DNA of 8,157 bases from an uncultured Campylobacter sp. (GTDB taxonomy: Bacteria > Campylobacterota > Campylobacteria > Campylobacterales > Campylobacteraceae). The notes beneath the pieces are model-generated. The model saw only the letters and a program-made list of their open reading frames with translations, was not told the DNA's origin and ran no database searches. Of this stretch, positions 1-6,104 are shown one piece after another. The position numbers and the translations under genes are program-made. How positions within the stretch are numbered: position 1 is the first letter of the stretch; each line of letters starts with the position of its first letter. Where the stretch lies: contig NZ_CALHHX010000216.1 in NCBI RefSeq assembly GCF_938030685.1, forward strand, positions 1 to 8,157, in the 5' to 3' direction.

Positions 1-605
1 CGCCCCTTTTTATCAGGCAATCTGCGCTCGAAATTGCCGAAGCGGTCGCCGCCGATGCTCTTGCCGCGCGCGTATCGCCACAGATCGCCGCCCTGCCAGC
101 CAAGATCGCCCGCCTGCTTTTTCGTGATAAAATTTTGCGGCAAAGCGCCCGTACGGCGGATATGAGCGCTCACGCACTCCCTGCTTATGCAGGGCTCGTC
201 CGCGAGCTGATTTTTAGAATTTGCAGCGGGATTTTGAGATTGCGAAGCTTCATAATCTGCGCTACGCCGCCTGTGGACGTCCGCCTCGTCTTTAGGATTT
301 GCGGCGGCGGGCTCGTTTGCTTGCGGATGAGATTTTAAATCTCCTAGGTCTGCTCCGCCGTCTGCGCTTCTTGCACCGCTCTCATCTTTTGCGCCGGCGC
401 TGCTTACGGGATTTTCGGAGCTTGAAATTTTGCGATCGGTGCCGCTTTTTAAATTTTGCGCGCCGCTTTTACGCGACGCAGCATCCAGGGTTTTTGAGGT
501 AAAAATCCGCTCATCTTTAGCCGCGAGGCCGCGCGAATTGGAGATGAAATTTAGTGCCAAAAGAAGTACTGCAAAAATTGCGAGTGGAATCAGCTTTTTT
601 GCCAC
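1..605 (-). CDS. Secreted or membrane-anchored barnase-type ribonuclease (3' end beyond the left edge)
   Basis: The reading frame starts at GTG 605 and stays open for 201 codons to the window edge. Residues 1-24 are a signal peptide or anchor: MAKK, then a Leu/Ala/Ile-rich stretch. Residues about 28-136 are a low-complexity Ser/Ala/Lys/Asp/Asn-rich linker. From about residue 144 the sequence follows barnase closely: LPQNFITKK (155-163), LGW (168-170), GKSIGGDRFGN (181-191) and RLPDKKG (195-201). Conserved positions include Lys163 (barnase Lys27) and Asp187 (barnase Asp54). The barnase catalytic Glu73, Arg87 and His102 would lie just past the edge, so activity cannot be judged. Barnase-family enzymes cut single-stranded RNA, mainly after G, and producers usually make a barstar inhibitor. 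The start is chosen because AGAGG lies 6 nt upstream and a signal sequence follows at once. The gene begins 2 nt after the DedA stop, so the two are probably cotranscribed. Family assignment is firm; export and role (competition, nutrient or host RNA) are inferred. Confidence 0.85.
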   Translation of the reverse strand, partial: MAKKLIPLAIFAVLLLALNFISNSRGLAAKDERIFTSKTLDAASRKSGAQNLKSGTDRKISSSENPVSSAGAKDESGARSADGGADLGDLKSHPQANEPAAANPKDEADVHRRRSADYEASQSQNPAANSKNQLADEPCISRECVSAHIRRTGALPQNFITKKQAGDLGWQGGDLWRYARGKSIGGDRFGNFERRLPDKKG

Positions 606-607
606 CG

Positions 608-1171
608 CTAGCCTCTTTTGCGCGTGGCAAAGCGAAAATAGAGCACGATCGCCGCTACTATCGCGCCTAGAGCCAGCGGAGCGATCCACGGCGCGTCCTT
701 GACATGCGCATAGAGCCCGCGCACGAAATCGCCCGCGTAGTAGCTCAGTAGCCCCACCACAAGCGCCCAAATGAGCGAGCTTACGGCATTGATGACGCTA
801 AATTTTAAAAATGAATATTTTGTGATGCCGATCGCAATCGGCACAAGGGTTTTGAGGCCGTAGATAAATTTTTTGATTAAAATTATGCGGTCGCCGTATT
901 TGCGAAACAAAATTTGCGCCAGAGCGAGGTTGCGGCGCTGTTTACGCAGATAGGGCATGATCTCTTTTTTATTGTAACGGCTTACTAAAAACAGCCCCGA
1001 ATCGCCTATAAAGTTCGATATGCAGGCGATTACGATGCATAAGACGATATTGAGCTCGCCGGCCGAGCTTAGCACACCCGCTGCCGCAAGCGCCAAAAAT
1101 CCTCCGCCCAGCGAATACAAAAACAGTATCAAATACCCCCACGTATGGAGGTTTGCAAACATCGATTCCAT
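608..1171 (-). CDS. DedA-family (SNARE-associated/VTT) integral membrane protein
   Basis: This 187-residue polytopic inner-membrane protein has hydrophobic segments near residues 12-34, 41-63, 108-145 (re-entrant/helix pair) and 162-180, and a basic C-terminal tail (TRKRG). DedA proteins are proposed lipid transporters or scramblases, with undecaprenyl phosphate or phospholipids as substrates, and affect membrane potential and envelope integrity. Visible family marks are the Gly-Asp pair at 56-57 (FIGDSG), the amphipathic KKFIYGLKTLVPIAIGITK region (100-118) equivalent to the usual GRFIPGVRT motif, and FLKF followed by SLIW. Lys107 stands where many members have Arg, and the acidic residue usual in the first re-entrant loop is not obvious. 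AAAGGA upstream of ATG 1171 supports that start; Met4 is an alternative. It probably leads a short operon with the barnase-type gene 2 nt downstream. A DedA gene near rny is, as I recall it, also the arrangement in C. jejuni. Confidence 0.85.
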   Translation of the reverse strand: MESMFANLHTWGYLILFLYSLGGGFLALAAAGVLSSAGELNIVLCIVIACISNFIGDSGLFLVSRYNKKEIMPYLRKQRRNLALAQILFRKYGDRIILIKKFIYGLKTLVPIAIGITKYSFLKFSVINAVSSLIWALVVGLLSYYAGDFVRGLYAHVKDAPWIAPLALGAIVAAIVLYFRFATRKRG

Positions 1172-1650
1172 CGAATCCTTTCATTAGATCGTATAAAATT
1201 CTATAAATTTTGACTAAAGCAGCTTTAAAATTCGGTGCGAAAATTTCACTATAACGTCCCACGACGCCACTTGATTTTGCTGCGACATTAAATTTAAAAT
1301 TCCGAGCAGCTGCCGCGAAATACAAAATTCCGCCGCAAAATATTAAGCGAAATTCTAAAATAAAATTTCTAGCATCAAGTAAAATCTCCGCAAAATTTAG
1401 CGTTAAAATTTTGCAATTCTAAATTTAATGACAAAATTTCGACTTCTTTAGAATTCAAAGTAACTCGCGAATTACGCAGGATTTACGCGATATCCTCAAA
1501 TGCCTCCCACCCCGCGAATCGCAATAAAATTACGCACCTAAGTCTATTATTCTGCAGAAATTACGCGAGTAAAATTCCAAGCTGCTAATAAAACGCCCAT
1601 AAAGCAAAATTTTTCGCTAAGCTATGCGCCTTAGCATCTTTAGCTAAATT
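1172..1650. other. AT-rich intergenic spacer, no gene seen
   Basis: This 479-nt stretch separates the DedA gene from the SYLF gene, both on the minus strand. Neither strand has a reading frame that looks like protein, and no tRNA-like cloverleaf was seen. It holds the leader of the DedA gene at its left end and a hairpin after the SYLF gene at its right end. The rest is dense in AAATTT and AAAATTC words, with four scattered copies of ATTACGC or ATTTACGC between 1471 and 1566. A small RNA or a decayed gene cannot be excluded by eye. Confidence 0.5.
1198..1203 (-). promoter_or_regulatory. Possible -10 box for the DedA gene
   Basis: Read on the minus strand this is TAGAAT, preceded by a T/A-rich stretch, and it fits the Campylobacter TAnAAT type of -10 box, which needs little -35 sequence. 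It would start transcription about 20 nt upstream of the ribosome binding site. TATACGAT just downstream is an alternative. AT-rich sequence makes chance matches common. Confidence 0.3.
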
Positions 1651-1652
1651 TT
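1607..1652 (-). terminator. Imperfect hairpin after the SYLF gene, possible terminator
   Basis: Just after the SYLF stop, the minus strand contains GCTAA and TTAGC arms extended outwards by A/T-rich arms (AAAATTTA and AAAAATTTT) with a small bulge. A nested GCTAAG...CTTAGC stem with an 8-nt loop lies within. The structure ends in TTTT. It is a plausible factor-independent terminator for the ligase-rny-SYLF transcript, but the stem is AT-rich and the U tract is short. Confidence 0.35.
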
Positions 1653-2232
1653 ACTCATCTGCGCCGATTACTCGCATCAAAAGTGCATAGCCCTCAGTAT
1701 TTGGATCAAAAGCGCGGTCATTTTTGGTCTCCAGCACCGAGCCGCCTAGGCTCACGCCCGCAAACAGCCCGCCTTTATTCGTAAAGACGTACATATCTTG
1801 ATTTAGCACGTCTAAAGAGCCAGAATCGGCGCTGTAGTTACCCGCAACCGCCGTAGCGTCGCCCGAAAGCGTGATTTGGGAATTTCGCATTTTTTGGATT
1901 ACATCGTCATGCATTACGAAAATGACTAGATAATTATCCTCGTAGCCGATCTGAAGTCCTACGCTGGCGCTGCTGATCTCAGCGCCGCTAACGCTATGCG
2001 CGCCGTCGTTATTATAGATAATGATCCCCTCGCCATACATTCCGCCTATGATGAAGCCCAGCTTCTTGACGCTCGGAAAGATCACGATCGCACGGGCTTG
2101 CTGCGCTAGGTATTTGTATTGCGCATTCGTGCGCATCACCGACGAATAGGCACTCGCGCTATCAATGATGAGCTCATCCTCGGCAAATGCCGCGCTAAAA
2201 AGCAAAAATAAAGCGATTATAAATTTTTTCAT
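1651..2232 (-). CDS. Periplasmic SYLF (YSC84/Ysc84-like) lipid-binding domain protein
   Basis: The 193-residue product begins with a signal peptide (MKKFIIALFLLFSAAFA, cleavage likely before Glu18). The mature part is a single SYLF domain. Family marks are the ARAIVIFPSVKK stretch (about 47-58), the glycine-rich GFIIGGMYGEG (59-69), SVGLQIGYE (90-98), the phrase ending DATAVAGNYS (125-134), and the near C-terminal KGGLFAGVSLGGSVLE (153-168). SYLF domains bind phosphoinositides in eukaryotes; bacterial members are exported proteins of uncertain role, probably envelope lipid-related. The start is set by AAGGAG six nt upstream of ATG 2232. The gene follows rny by 10 nt and is probably its cotranscribed last gene. 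The C-terminus ends normally at RVIGADE. Family call is firm; biological role unknown. Confidence 0.87.
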   Translation of the reverse strand: MKKFIIALFLLFSAAFAEDELIIDSASAYSSVMRTNAQYKYLAQQARAIVIFPSVKKLGFIIGGMYGEGIIIYNNDGAHSVSGAEISSASVGLQIGYEDNYLVIFVMHDDVIQKMRNSQITLSGDATAVAGNYSADSGSLDVLNQDMYVFTNKGGLFAGVSLGGSVLETKNDRAFDPNTEGYALLMRVIGADE

Positions 2233-2238
2233 TTCATA

Positions 2239-2245
2239 CTCCTTA
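2239..2245 (-). promoter_or_regulatory. Shine-Dalgarno of the SYLF gene fused to the rny stop codon
   Basis: On the minus strand TAAGGAG contains both the rny stop (TAA, 2243-2245) and the ribosome binding site AAGGAG (2239-2244), six nt before ATG 2232. Ribosomes finishing rny end on this site, so translation of the two genes is probably coupled. Confidence 0.75.
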
Positions 2246-3796
2246 TTTGGCTATCTCGACCGCGCGAAGCTCGCGTATGACGTTAACCTTGATCTCGCCT
2301 GGGAATTGAACCTTGTCTTGGATATCAGAGGCGATCTCTTTAGCGACCAAAACCGCCTCGTCGTCGTTCATAAGCTTAGCGTTTGCGATGACGCGGATTT
2401 CGCGACCTGCGTTGATCGCGTAGGCTTGCTTGACGCCGGTTTTACTCATCGCGATCGCCTCTATATCGCTAACGCGTTTTAGATAGCTCTCTAGCACCTC
2501 GCGTCTAGCACCCGGGCGCGCAGCACTTAGCGCGTCTGCGGCACAGACTGCAGCGCTTTCTACGCTGGTAGCCTCCTCGTGGCCGTGGTGGGCGTAGATA
2601 GCGTTTATCACCACCGGATGCTCTTTGTAGCGGCGGCAAACCTCGGCGCCAAGATCTACGTGTGAGCCCTCGTACTCGTGAGTTAGCGCCTTGCCGATGT
2701 CGTGAAGTAAGCCTGCCCGCTTGGCCAGCTTTTGATCTCCGCCCGTTTCTGCAGCGATGATGCCCGCAAGATGTGCGACCTCAAGGCTGTGCGCAAGGGC
2801 GTTCTGCCCGTAGCTGGCGCGGAATTTGAGCTTGCCGATAAGTTTTAAAATTTCGGGGTGAATTTTGCTAAGACCTAGATCCATTACGATATTTTCGCCC
2901 TCTTCGGCGATGCTAGCTTCAAATTCATCGCTTACTTTTTTGTAGATATCTTCGATGCGCGCAGGTTGAATTCTGCCGTCCTCAATAAGCGTTTCGATAA
3001 CGCGAACGGCGATGGCGCGACGGTATAGATTGTGCGAGCTTACGATGATCGCATTGGGGGTATCGTCGATGATAACATCCACGCCCAAAGTCATCTCAAG
3101 CGCCTTTATGTTGCGACCTTCCTTACCGATGATGCGGCCTTTAAGCTCGTCATTTTTGATATTTACGACGTTGATAAGTCGCTCGGCGGCAAACTCGCCC
3201 GCGAAGCGCGACGTAGCCTGCGCCAAAATATAATTCGCCTTTTTTCGCGCCTCTTTTTTGGCTTCCTCTTCATATTTTCGCACGATGTGAGCGATGTCAG
3301 TGCGGCTTTGCTCCTCAACCTTTTTAAGCACCTGCGCGCGCGCCTCGTCCTGCGTAAAGCCCGCCACGCGCTCCAAAACTTTAAGCGCTTCGGCAAGCTT
3401 CTCTTCATAGCTTTTCTTTAAATTTGAGCCCTCTTCGTAGAGGAATTTCGCCTCTTTTTTGGCGCTTTCGAGCTCTTTTTTGCTGTCTTTTAAAATCTCT
3501 TGCTCGGTTAGAAGCGCGTACTCCTTTTTGCCGAGCTCGTCAAATTTAACGTTAAATTCCTTCTGCAGTTTGCTTGCCTTATCTTCGTATTTTTTCTTCG
3601 CTTCAAACTCCGCTTCCTGCACCGAAATTTTAGAATTTCGCAAGATGCCCTCGGCTTCAAATTCTATAGCTTTGGCTTTAGCTTTGGCTTGTTCTACGAA
3701 GAAATCGTAATTGGCGTTATTGATCTTTCTAGCTACTAAATATCCTATTCCAGCGCCCACCGCAAGAGCGCACAAGGCGATTAAAATCTCTATCAT
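2243..3796 (-). CDS. rny: Ribonuclease Y, membrane-anchored endoribonuclease
   Basis: The product has 517 residues, the usual length for RNase Y, and the full domain order. A single N-terminal transmembrane helix (about 2-22) anchors it to the inner membrane. A long charged coiled coil covers about 30-200. A KH RNA-binding domain carries GRIIGKEGRN (220-229). An HD phosphohydrolase domain shows His336 (AHSLEVAH), His365-Asp366 (LLHDIGKA), His403-His404 (HHGHEE) and Asp421 (ADALSAARPGAR), the metal-binding set. A conserved C-terminal region ends at residue 517. RNase Y makes the first endonucleolytic cuts in mRNA decay in bacteria lacking or supplementing RNase E. GAGGAAAGT before ATG 3796 supports the start. 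The gene overlaps the 3' end of the cyclo-ligase gene by 68 nt and is followed after 10 nt by the SYLF gene, suggesting one transcript. Confidence 0.97.
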   Translation of the reverse strand: MIEILIALCALAVGAGIGYLVARKINNANYDFFVEQAKAKAKAIEFEAEGILRNSKISVQEAEFEAKKKYEDKASKLQKEFNVKFDELGKKEYALLTEQEILKDSKKELESAKKEAKFLYEEGSNLKKSYEEKLAEALKVLERVAGFTQDEARAQVLKKVEEQSRTDIAHIVRKYEEEAKKEARKKANYILAQATSRFAGEFAAERLINVVNIKNDELKGRIIGKEGRNIKALEMTLGVDVIIDDTPNAIIVSSHNLYRRAIAVRVIETLIEDGRIQPARIEDIYKKVSDEFEASIAEEGENIVMDLGLSKIHPEILKLIGKLKFRASYGQNALAHSLEVAHLAGIIAAETGGDQKLAKRAGLLHDIGKALTHEYEGSHVDLGAEVCRRYKEHPVVINAIYAHHGHEEATSVESAAVCAADALSAARPGARREVLESYLKRVSDIEAIAMSKTGVKQAYAINAGREIRVIANAKLMNDDEAVLVAKEIASDIQDKVQFPGEIKVNVIRELRAVEIAK

Positions 3797-4346
3797 ACTT
3801 TCCTCTTTTTAGGTAATTTTGGCTCGGAGTTATGTAAAAATCGCCCTTTACGTCGTGATCAAGCGATAAAATTTCGCTGCAAAAGCAGTCTTTTATACTC
3901 ACGAACGCGATTGCGGGCTTAAGCTTCAGACCTGAAAAAAACATATCGTAAAATCCTTTCCCATGTCCTATTCTAGCCATTGCACCATCCACTCCGATAG
4001 CTGGAACCACGGCTAGATCGACCTTTTTAAAATACCCGTTTTGCGGAAGTGTCTGTCGCAATCCAAAGCGCGAAATTTTAAAAGGCTGGCGCAATCTTAC
4101 CATTTTTAAACTAATATCCACCATAAACGGAACGTAAAATTCGCAGCTTTTTGATAGCTTTTTTCTTAAAATCAAAACGTTCGGCTCGTAGCTCATCGGC
4201 AAAAATATTAAAATTTTACGCGCTTTTAAAAATTTTATCAGCCGCTCAAGCCGCCATAAAAGTGCGTAATGCTCGCATCTAGCCGCGCGCGCGGCGTGAG
4301 ATTTTAAGCGCGATTTGCAAATTGCTCTAAATTCATTCTTTTGCAT
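3729..4346 (-). CDS. 5-formyltetrahydrofolate cyclo-ligase family protein
   Basis: The 205-residue cytoplasmic enzyme should convert 5-formyl-THF to 5,10-methenyl-THF using ATP, returning stored folate to one-carbon metabolism. Visible marks are a basic N-terminus (KSRLKSHAARAAR, 11-23), ILIFLPMSYEPNVL (45-58) matching the family's substrate-binding stretch, VDLAVVPAIGVD (109-120), the phosphate-binding RIGHGKGFYD motif (125-134), and LDHDVKGDFYITP (162-174). The usual fold ends near residue 180; the last 22 residues are read from DNA that also encodes the start of RNase Y in another frame and may be dispensable. ATG 4346 has a modest AAAGG 8 nt upstream. It is the first gene of the minus-strand operon and is divergent from the thioredoxin gene. 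In C. jejuni the homologue has the same neighbours, as I recall it. Confidence 0.88.
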   Translation of the reverse strand: MQKNEFRAICKSRLKSHAARAARCEHYALLWRLERLIKFLKARKILIFLPMSYEPNVLILRKKLSKSCEFYVPFMVDISLKMVRLRQPFKISRFGLRQTLPQNGYFKKVDLAVVPAIGVDGAMARIGHGKGFYDMFFSGLKLKPAIAFVSIKDCFCSEILSLDHDVKGDFYITPSQNYLKRGKYDRDFNRLVRSCGGRWNRIFSS

Positions 4347-4426
4347 AGCTTAAGCCTTTTATAAAATTTTAACGCTTATTTTAGCTAGTTTTTGTATAAT
4401 CTTGCGATTAAATTTTAAGGTTTATT
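4347..4426. promoter_or_regulatory. Divergent promoter region between the cyclo-ligase and thioredoxin genes
   Basis: This 80-nt gap must carry promoters for both directions. The plus-strand -10 is clear (listed separately). On the minus strand ATTTTA at 4378-4383 reads TAAAAT, a weaker -10 candidate about 32 nt before ATG 4346. The two cores are only about 12 nt apart, so the promoters probably compete or are controlled together. No operator was recognised. Confidence 0.55.
4395..4400 (+). promoter_or_regulatory. -10 box for the thioredoxin-ftsY operon
   Basis: A perfect TATAAT preceded by GTTTTTG matches the Campylobacter sigma-70 pattern, in which a T-rich stretch replaces a strong -35 box. 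The leader would be about 20 nt, with TAAGG six nt before ATG 4427 as the ribosome binding site. Confidence 0.7.
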
Positions 4427-5008
4427 ATGAAATTTCGTTTTTTTCTAGCACTTTTTACGGCTGTTTTGTTTCTTGCGGGTTGCGGAGATGATGAGGATAA
4501 AAAATCAAGCGATACCCCGACCGAGGCCAACGCCACGCAGCCGCAGCCCGAAACCGAAGCCGTGATCCAGGTCGATTACACCGCACCATTTTCTCTTCAA
4601 CTGAATAACGGCAAAATTTTAAATATGCAAAAAACAAAGCAGGGTTTTCGAATCGATAATAACTCCACCGTGACGCTATTTACGTTTTTTACGCCATGGT
4701 GCGACGCCTGTGCCGTGCAGGTAAGCGCACTAAATGCCGCCAAACAAGCCTACTCTGGCAAGCTTGATATCATCGGCGTGATGATCGGTGATGCAAATTT
4801 AGACGATGCAAAAAATTACGCAAGCGCGCACGAAGTAAATTACGCGATCGCTTACGGCGAAGGAACGGACTTTTTTACAAAGGCGCTAGGCGGCATAAAC
4901 GAAGTGCCGTATATGGCGATATATGACGAAAAGGGCGAGTTTAGCGCGCAATATTTCGGGCTGATGCCGGAAGAAATTTTAATGACCGAATTGGAGAAAA
5001 TTTTCTGA
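4427..5008 (+). CDS. TlpA-like thioredoxin-fold lipoprotein
   Basis: The 193-residue product starts with a lipoprotein signal (MKFRFFLALFTAVLFLAGC). The LAGC lipobox makes Cys19 the lipidated residue, so the protein is membrane-tethered in the periplasm. Residues 20-45 are a flexible Asp/Thr/Pro/Gln linker. The thioredoxin fold carries FTPWCDACAVQ with the CxxC at Cys92 and Cys95, and the cis-proline region EVPYMAIYD (159-167), Pro161 being the expected cis-Pro. Such proteins reduce or isomerise periplasmic disulfides, often for cytochrome c maturation; the partner here is not shown. TAAGG lies six nt before ATG 4427. Its stop overlaps the ftsY start by one base (TGATG), so the two are translationally coupled. 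The same pair occurs in C. jejuni, as I recall it. Confidence 0.9.
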   Translation: MKFRFFLALFTAVLFLAGCGDDEDKKSSDTPTEANATQPQPETEAVIQVDYTAPFSLQLNNGKILNMQKTKQGFRIDNNSTVTLFTFFTPWCDACAVQVSALNAAKQAYSGKLDIIGVMIGDANLDDAKNYASAHEVNYAIAYGEGTDFFTKALGGINEVPYMAIYDEKGEFSAQYFGLMPEEILMTELEKIF

Positions 5009-5871
5009 TGTTCGAATTTTTTAAAAAAGGGCTTAGCAAGACCATAGGCGCGATGCTGGACGCAAAGGGCGAGGATAAAATTTCAAAAGAAATTTTAGAA
5101 GAGATGCTGCTTGAAGCCGACATAGGCTACGAGCTCGTGGAGGAAATTTTAGAAAAACTGCCTGCAAAAAAGCTGGTCGCCAAAGATGATCTCAAGGACG
5201 TTTTGAAGAACTATTTCGATTACGAGATTGCGCGAGCTGCGGATGAAAAACCCTTCGTCGAGCTGATTTTAGGCGTAAACGGCGCAGGCAAGACTACTAG
5301 CATCGCAAAGCTTGCAAATTTATATAAAAATAGCGGCCAAAGCGTGATCTTAGGCGCATGCGACACCTTTCGCGCGGGCGCGGTCGAGCAGCTGCGCAAA
5401 TGGGCGCAGATTCTAAATTTACCGATCGTAGCGACCGCGCAGGGGCACGATCCCGCGGCCGTGGCGTTTGACACCGTAAGCTCGGCAAGTGCCAAAAATA
5501 TCGATCGCGTCCTGATCGATACCGCAGGGCGCCTGCAAAATCAGAAAAATTTAGCCGCGGAGCTAGAGAAGATCGTGCGAATATGTGACCGCGCAAAAAG
5601 CGGCGCACCGCACCGCAAGATCATCGTGCTTGACGCCACTCAGGGCAATCACAGCGTCGCGCAAGCCAGGGCGTTCAACGAGATCGTAAGGCTCGACGGC
5701 ATCATCATCACGAAGCTCGACGGCACGCCCAAAGGCGGCGCACTTTTCGCCATAGCGCGCGAGCTGCGGCTACCGATACTTTTCGTCGGCGTGGGTGAGC
5801 GGATGGAGGATTTAGCGGAATTTAACTCGGATGAGTTCGTAGAAACGCTTGTGGACGGAATTTACGCCTAA
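5008..5871 (+). CDS. ftsY: Signal recognition particle receptor FtsY (SRP GTPase)
   Basis: The 287-residue product is the NG domain of FtsY, with only a short N-terminal amphipathic stretch (MFEFFKKGLSKTIG) and no long acidic A domain, a known short form. The N domain is a helical bundle over about 1-80. The GTPase motifs are all present: G1 GVNGAGKTT (89-97), G2/insertion region DTFRAGAVEQL (119-129), G3 DTAGR (171-175), G4 TKLDG (235-239) and the closing GVGE (261-264). It docks SRP-ribosome complexes at the inner membrane for cotranslational insertion. ATG 5008 overlaps the thioredoxin stop, with GGAG about 11 nt upstream. It ends at residue 287, normal for the family. In C. jejuni I recall radA following; here a non-core region follows instead. 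Confidence 0.97.
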   Translation: MFEFFKKGLSKTIGAMLDAKGEDKISKEILEEMLLEADIGYELVEEILEKLPAKKLVAKDDLKDVLKNYFDYEIARAADEKPFVELILGVNGAGKTTSIAKLANLYKNSGQSVILGACDTFRAGAVEQLRKWAQILNLPIVATAQGHDPAAVAFDTVSSASAKNIDRVLIDTAGRLQNQKNLAAELEKIVRICDRAKSGAPHRKIIVLDATQGNHSVAQARAFNEIVRLDGIIITKLDGTPKGGALFAIARELRLPILFVGVGERMEDLAEFNSDEFVETLVDGIYA

Positions 5872-5937
5872 GCCTCGCGCCTGCTTAAATTTACATATTC
5901 TCGCCGAACAAGCTTAAATTTTACGCGCTGAAATGCT

Positions 5938-5952
5938 CGGCAAATTTTGCCG
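5938..5952. terminator. Palindrome downstream of ftsY, possible bidirectional terminator
   Basis: CGGCAAATTTTGCCG is a 15-nt perfect inverted repeat about 67 nt after the ftsY stop. As a hairpin it would have a 5-bp G/C-rich stem with an AATTT loop. No T run follows directly on either strand, so a terminator role is only inferred from the converging genes; a protein-binding site is equally possible. Confidence 0.25.
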
Positions 5953-6002
5953 CTCGATTATCTTAGAATAAATTTTTACTTATAATTTTACGATTTTCGT
6001 TT

Positions 6003-6020
6003 AGAATTTTGCAAAATTCT
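6003..6020. repeat. 18-nt perfect palindrome AGAATTTTGCAAAATTCT
   Basis: Both halves match exactly without a spacer. It sits 4 nt past the outer end of the gene-end remnant (6025-6089). It could act as part of a terminator for the minus-strand genes or as a binding or recombination site; the sequence gives no way to decide. Confidence 0.5.
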
Positions 6021-6024
6021 CGCT

Positions 6025-6089
6025 CACTGCATAAAAACGCGTCCGTCCGCGTCCATTCGCACCAAAATACGTAAAATCCCTCCGCCATC
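6025..6089 (-). pseudogene. Degraded copy of the 3' end of the right-edge gene
   Basis: These 65 nt align with 6587-6654 at about 54 of 68 columns by hand, including exact blocks CACTGCATAAAAA and CGCACCAAAATAC, with one 1-nt and one 2-nt gap. The intact copy encodes the last 22 or so residues of the large minus-strand gene (from GGIL to FFMQ). In the remnant the two gaps shift the frame between them but together restore it, so it still reads GGGIL...VFMQ before a TGA at 6024-6026. The similarity appears to continue about 12-18 nt further inwards, up to the orphan gene stop. It is a leftover of a duplicated gene end or of a deleted paralogue. Confidence 0.7.
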
Positions 6090-6104
6090 AGTAAAACAGC
6101 GCGC

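Larger units (their letters stand above)
5872..6024. other. Intergenic spacer with two palindromes between converging genes
   Basis: No gene was seen. The spacer lies between ftsY (plus) and the minus-strand orphan gene with its downstream remnant, so both transcripts should stop here. It has a repeated CTTAAATTT word (5884 and 5913) and two exact palindromes listed separately. Confidence 0.45.

Noticed and set aside
135..702. Overlapping plus-strand reading frames of 67-90 codons
   Set aside because: They are antisense to the barnase-type gene, which has a recognisable domain, signal sequence and ribosome site; the plus-strand products are Arg/Leu-rich and look like shadows.
1215..1227. Inverted repeat TAAAGC-A-GCTTTA upstream of the DedA -10 box
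   Set aside because: A 6+1+6 A/T-rich repeat is easily found by chance in such DNA, and nothing links it to a known regulator.
969..1325. Minus-strand frame of 118 codons overlapping the start of the DedA gene
   Set aside because: Its second half is DedA coding sequence in another frame, and its first half is the AT-rich spacer; no family resemblance or ribosome site was seen.
1172..1650. tRNA or other structured RNA in the long spacer
   Set aside because: No T-arm or anticodon-arm pattern and no G/C-rich stems of useful length were found by eye.
2232..2240. Two-codon mini-frame ATG-AAA-TGA just before the SYLF gene
   Set aside because: It arises from the sequence between the ribosome site and the true ATG; spacing favours the annotated start and there is no sign of a leader peptide.
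5220..5608. Minus-strand frames inside ftsY
   Set aside because: They run opposite the conserved GTPase motifs of ftsY and have no independent support.
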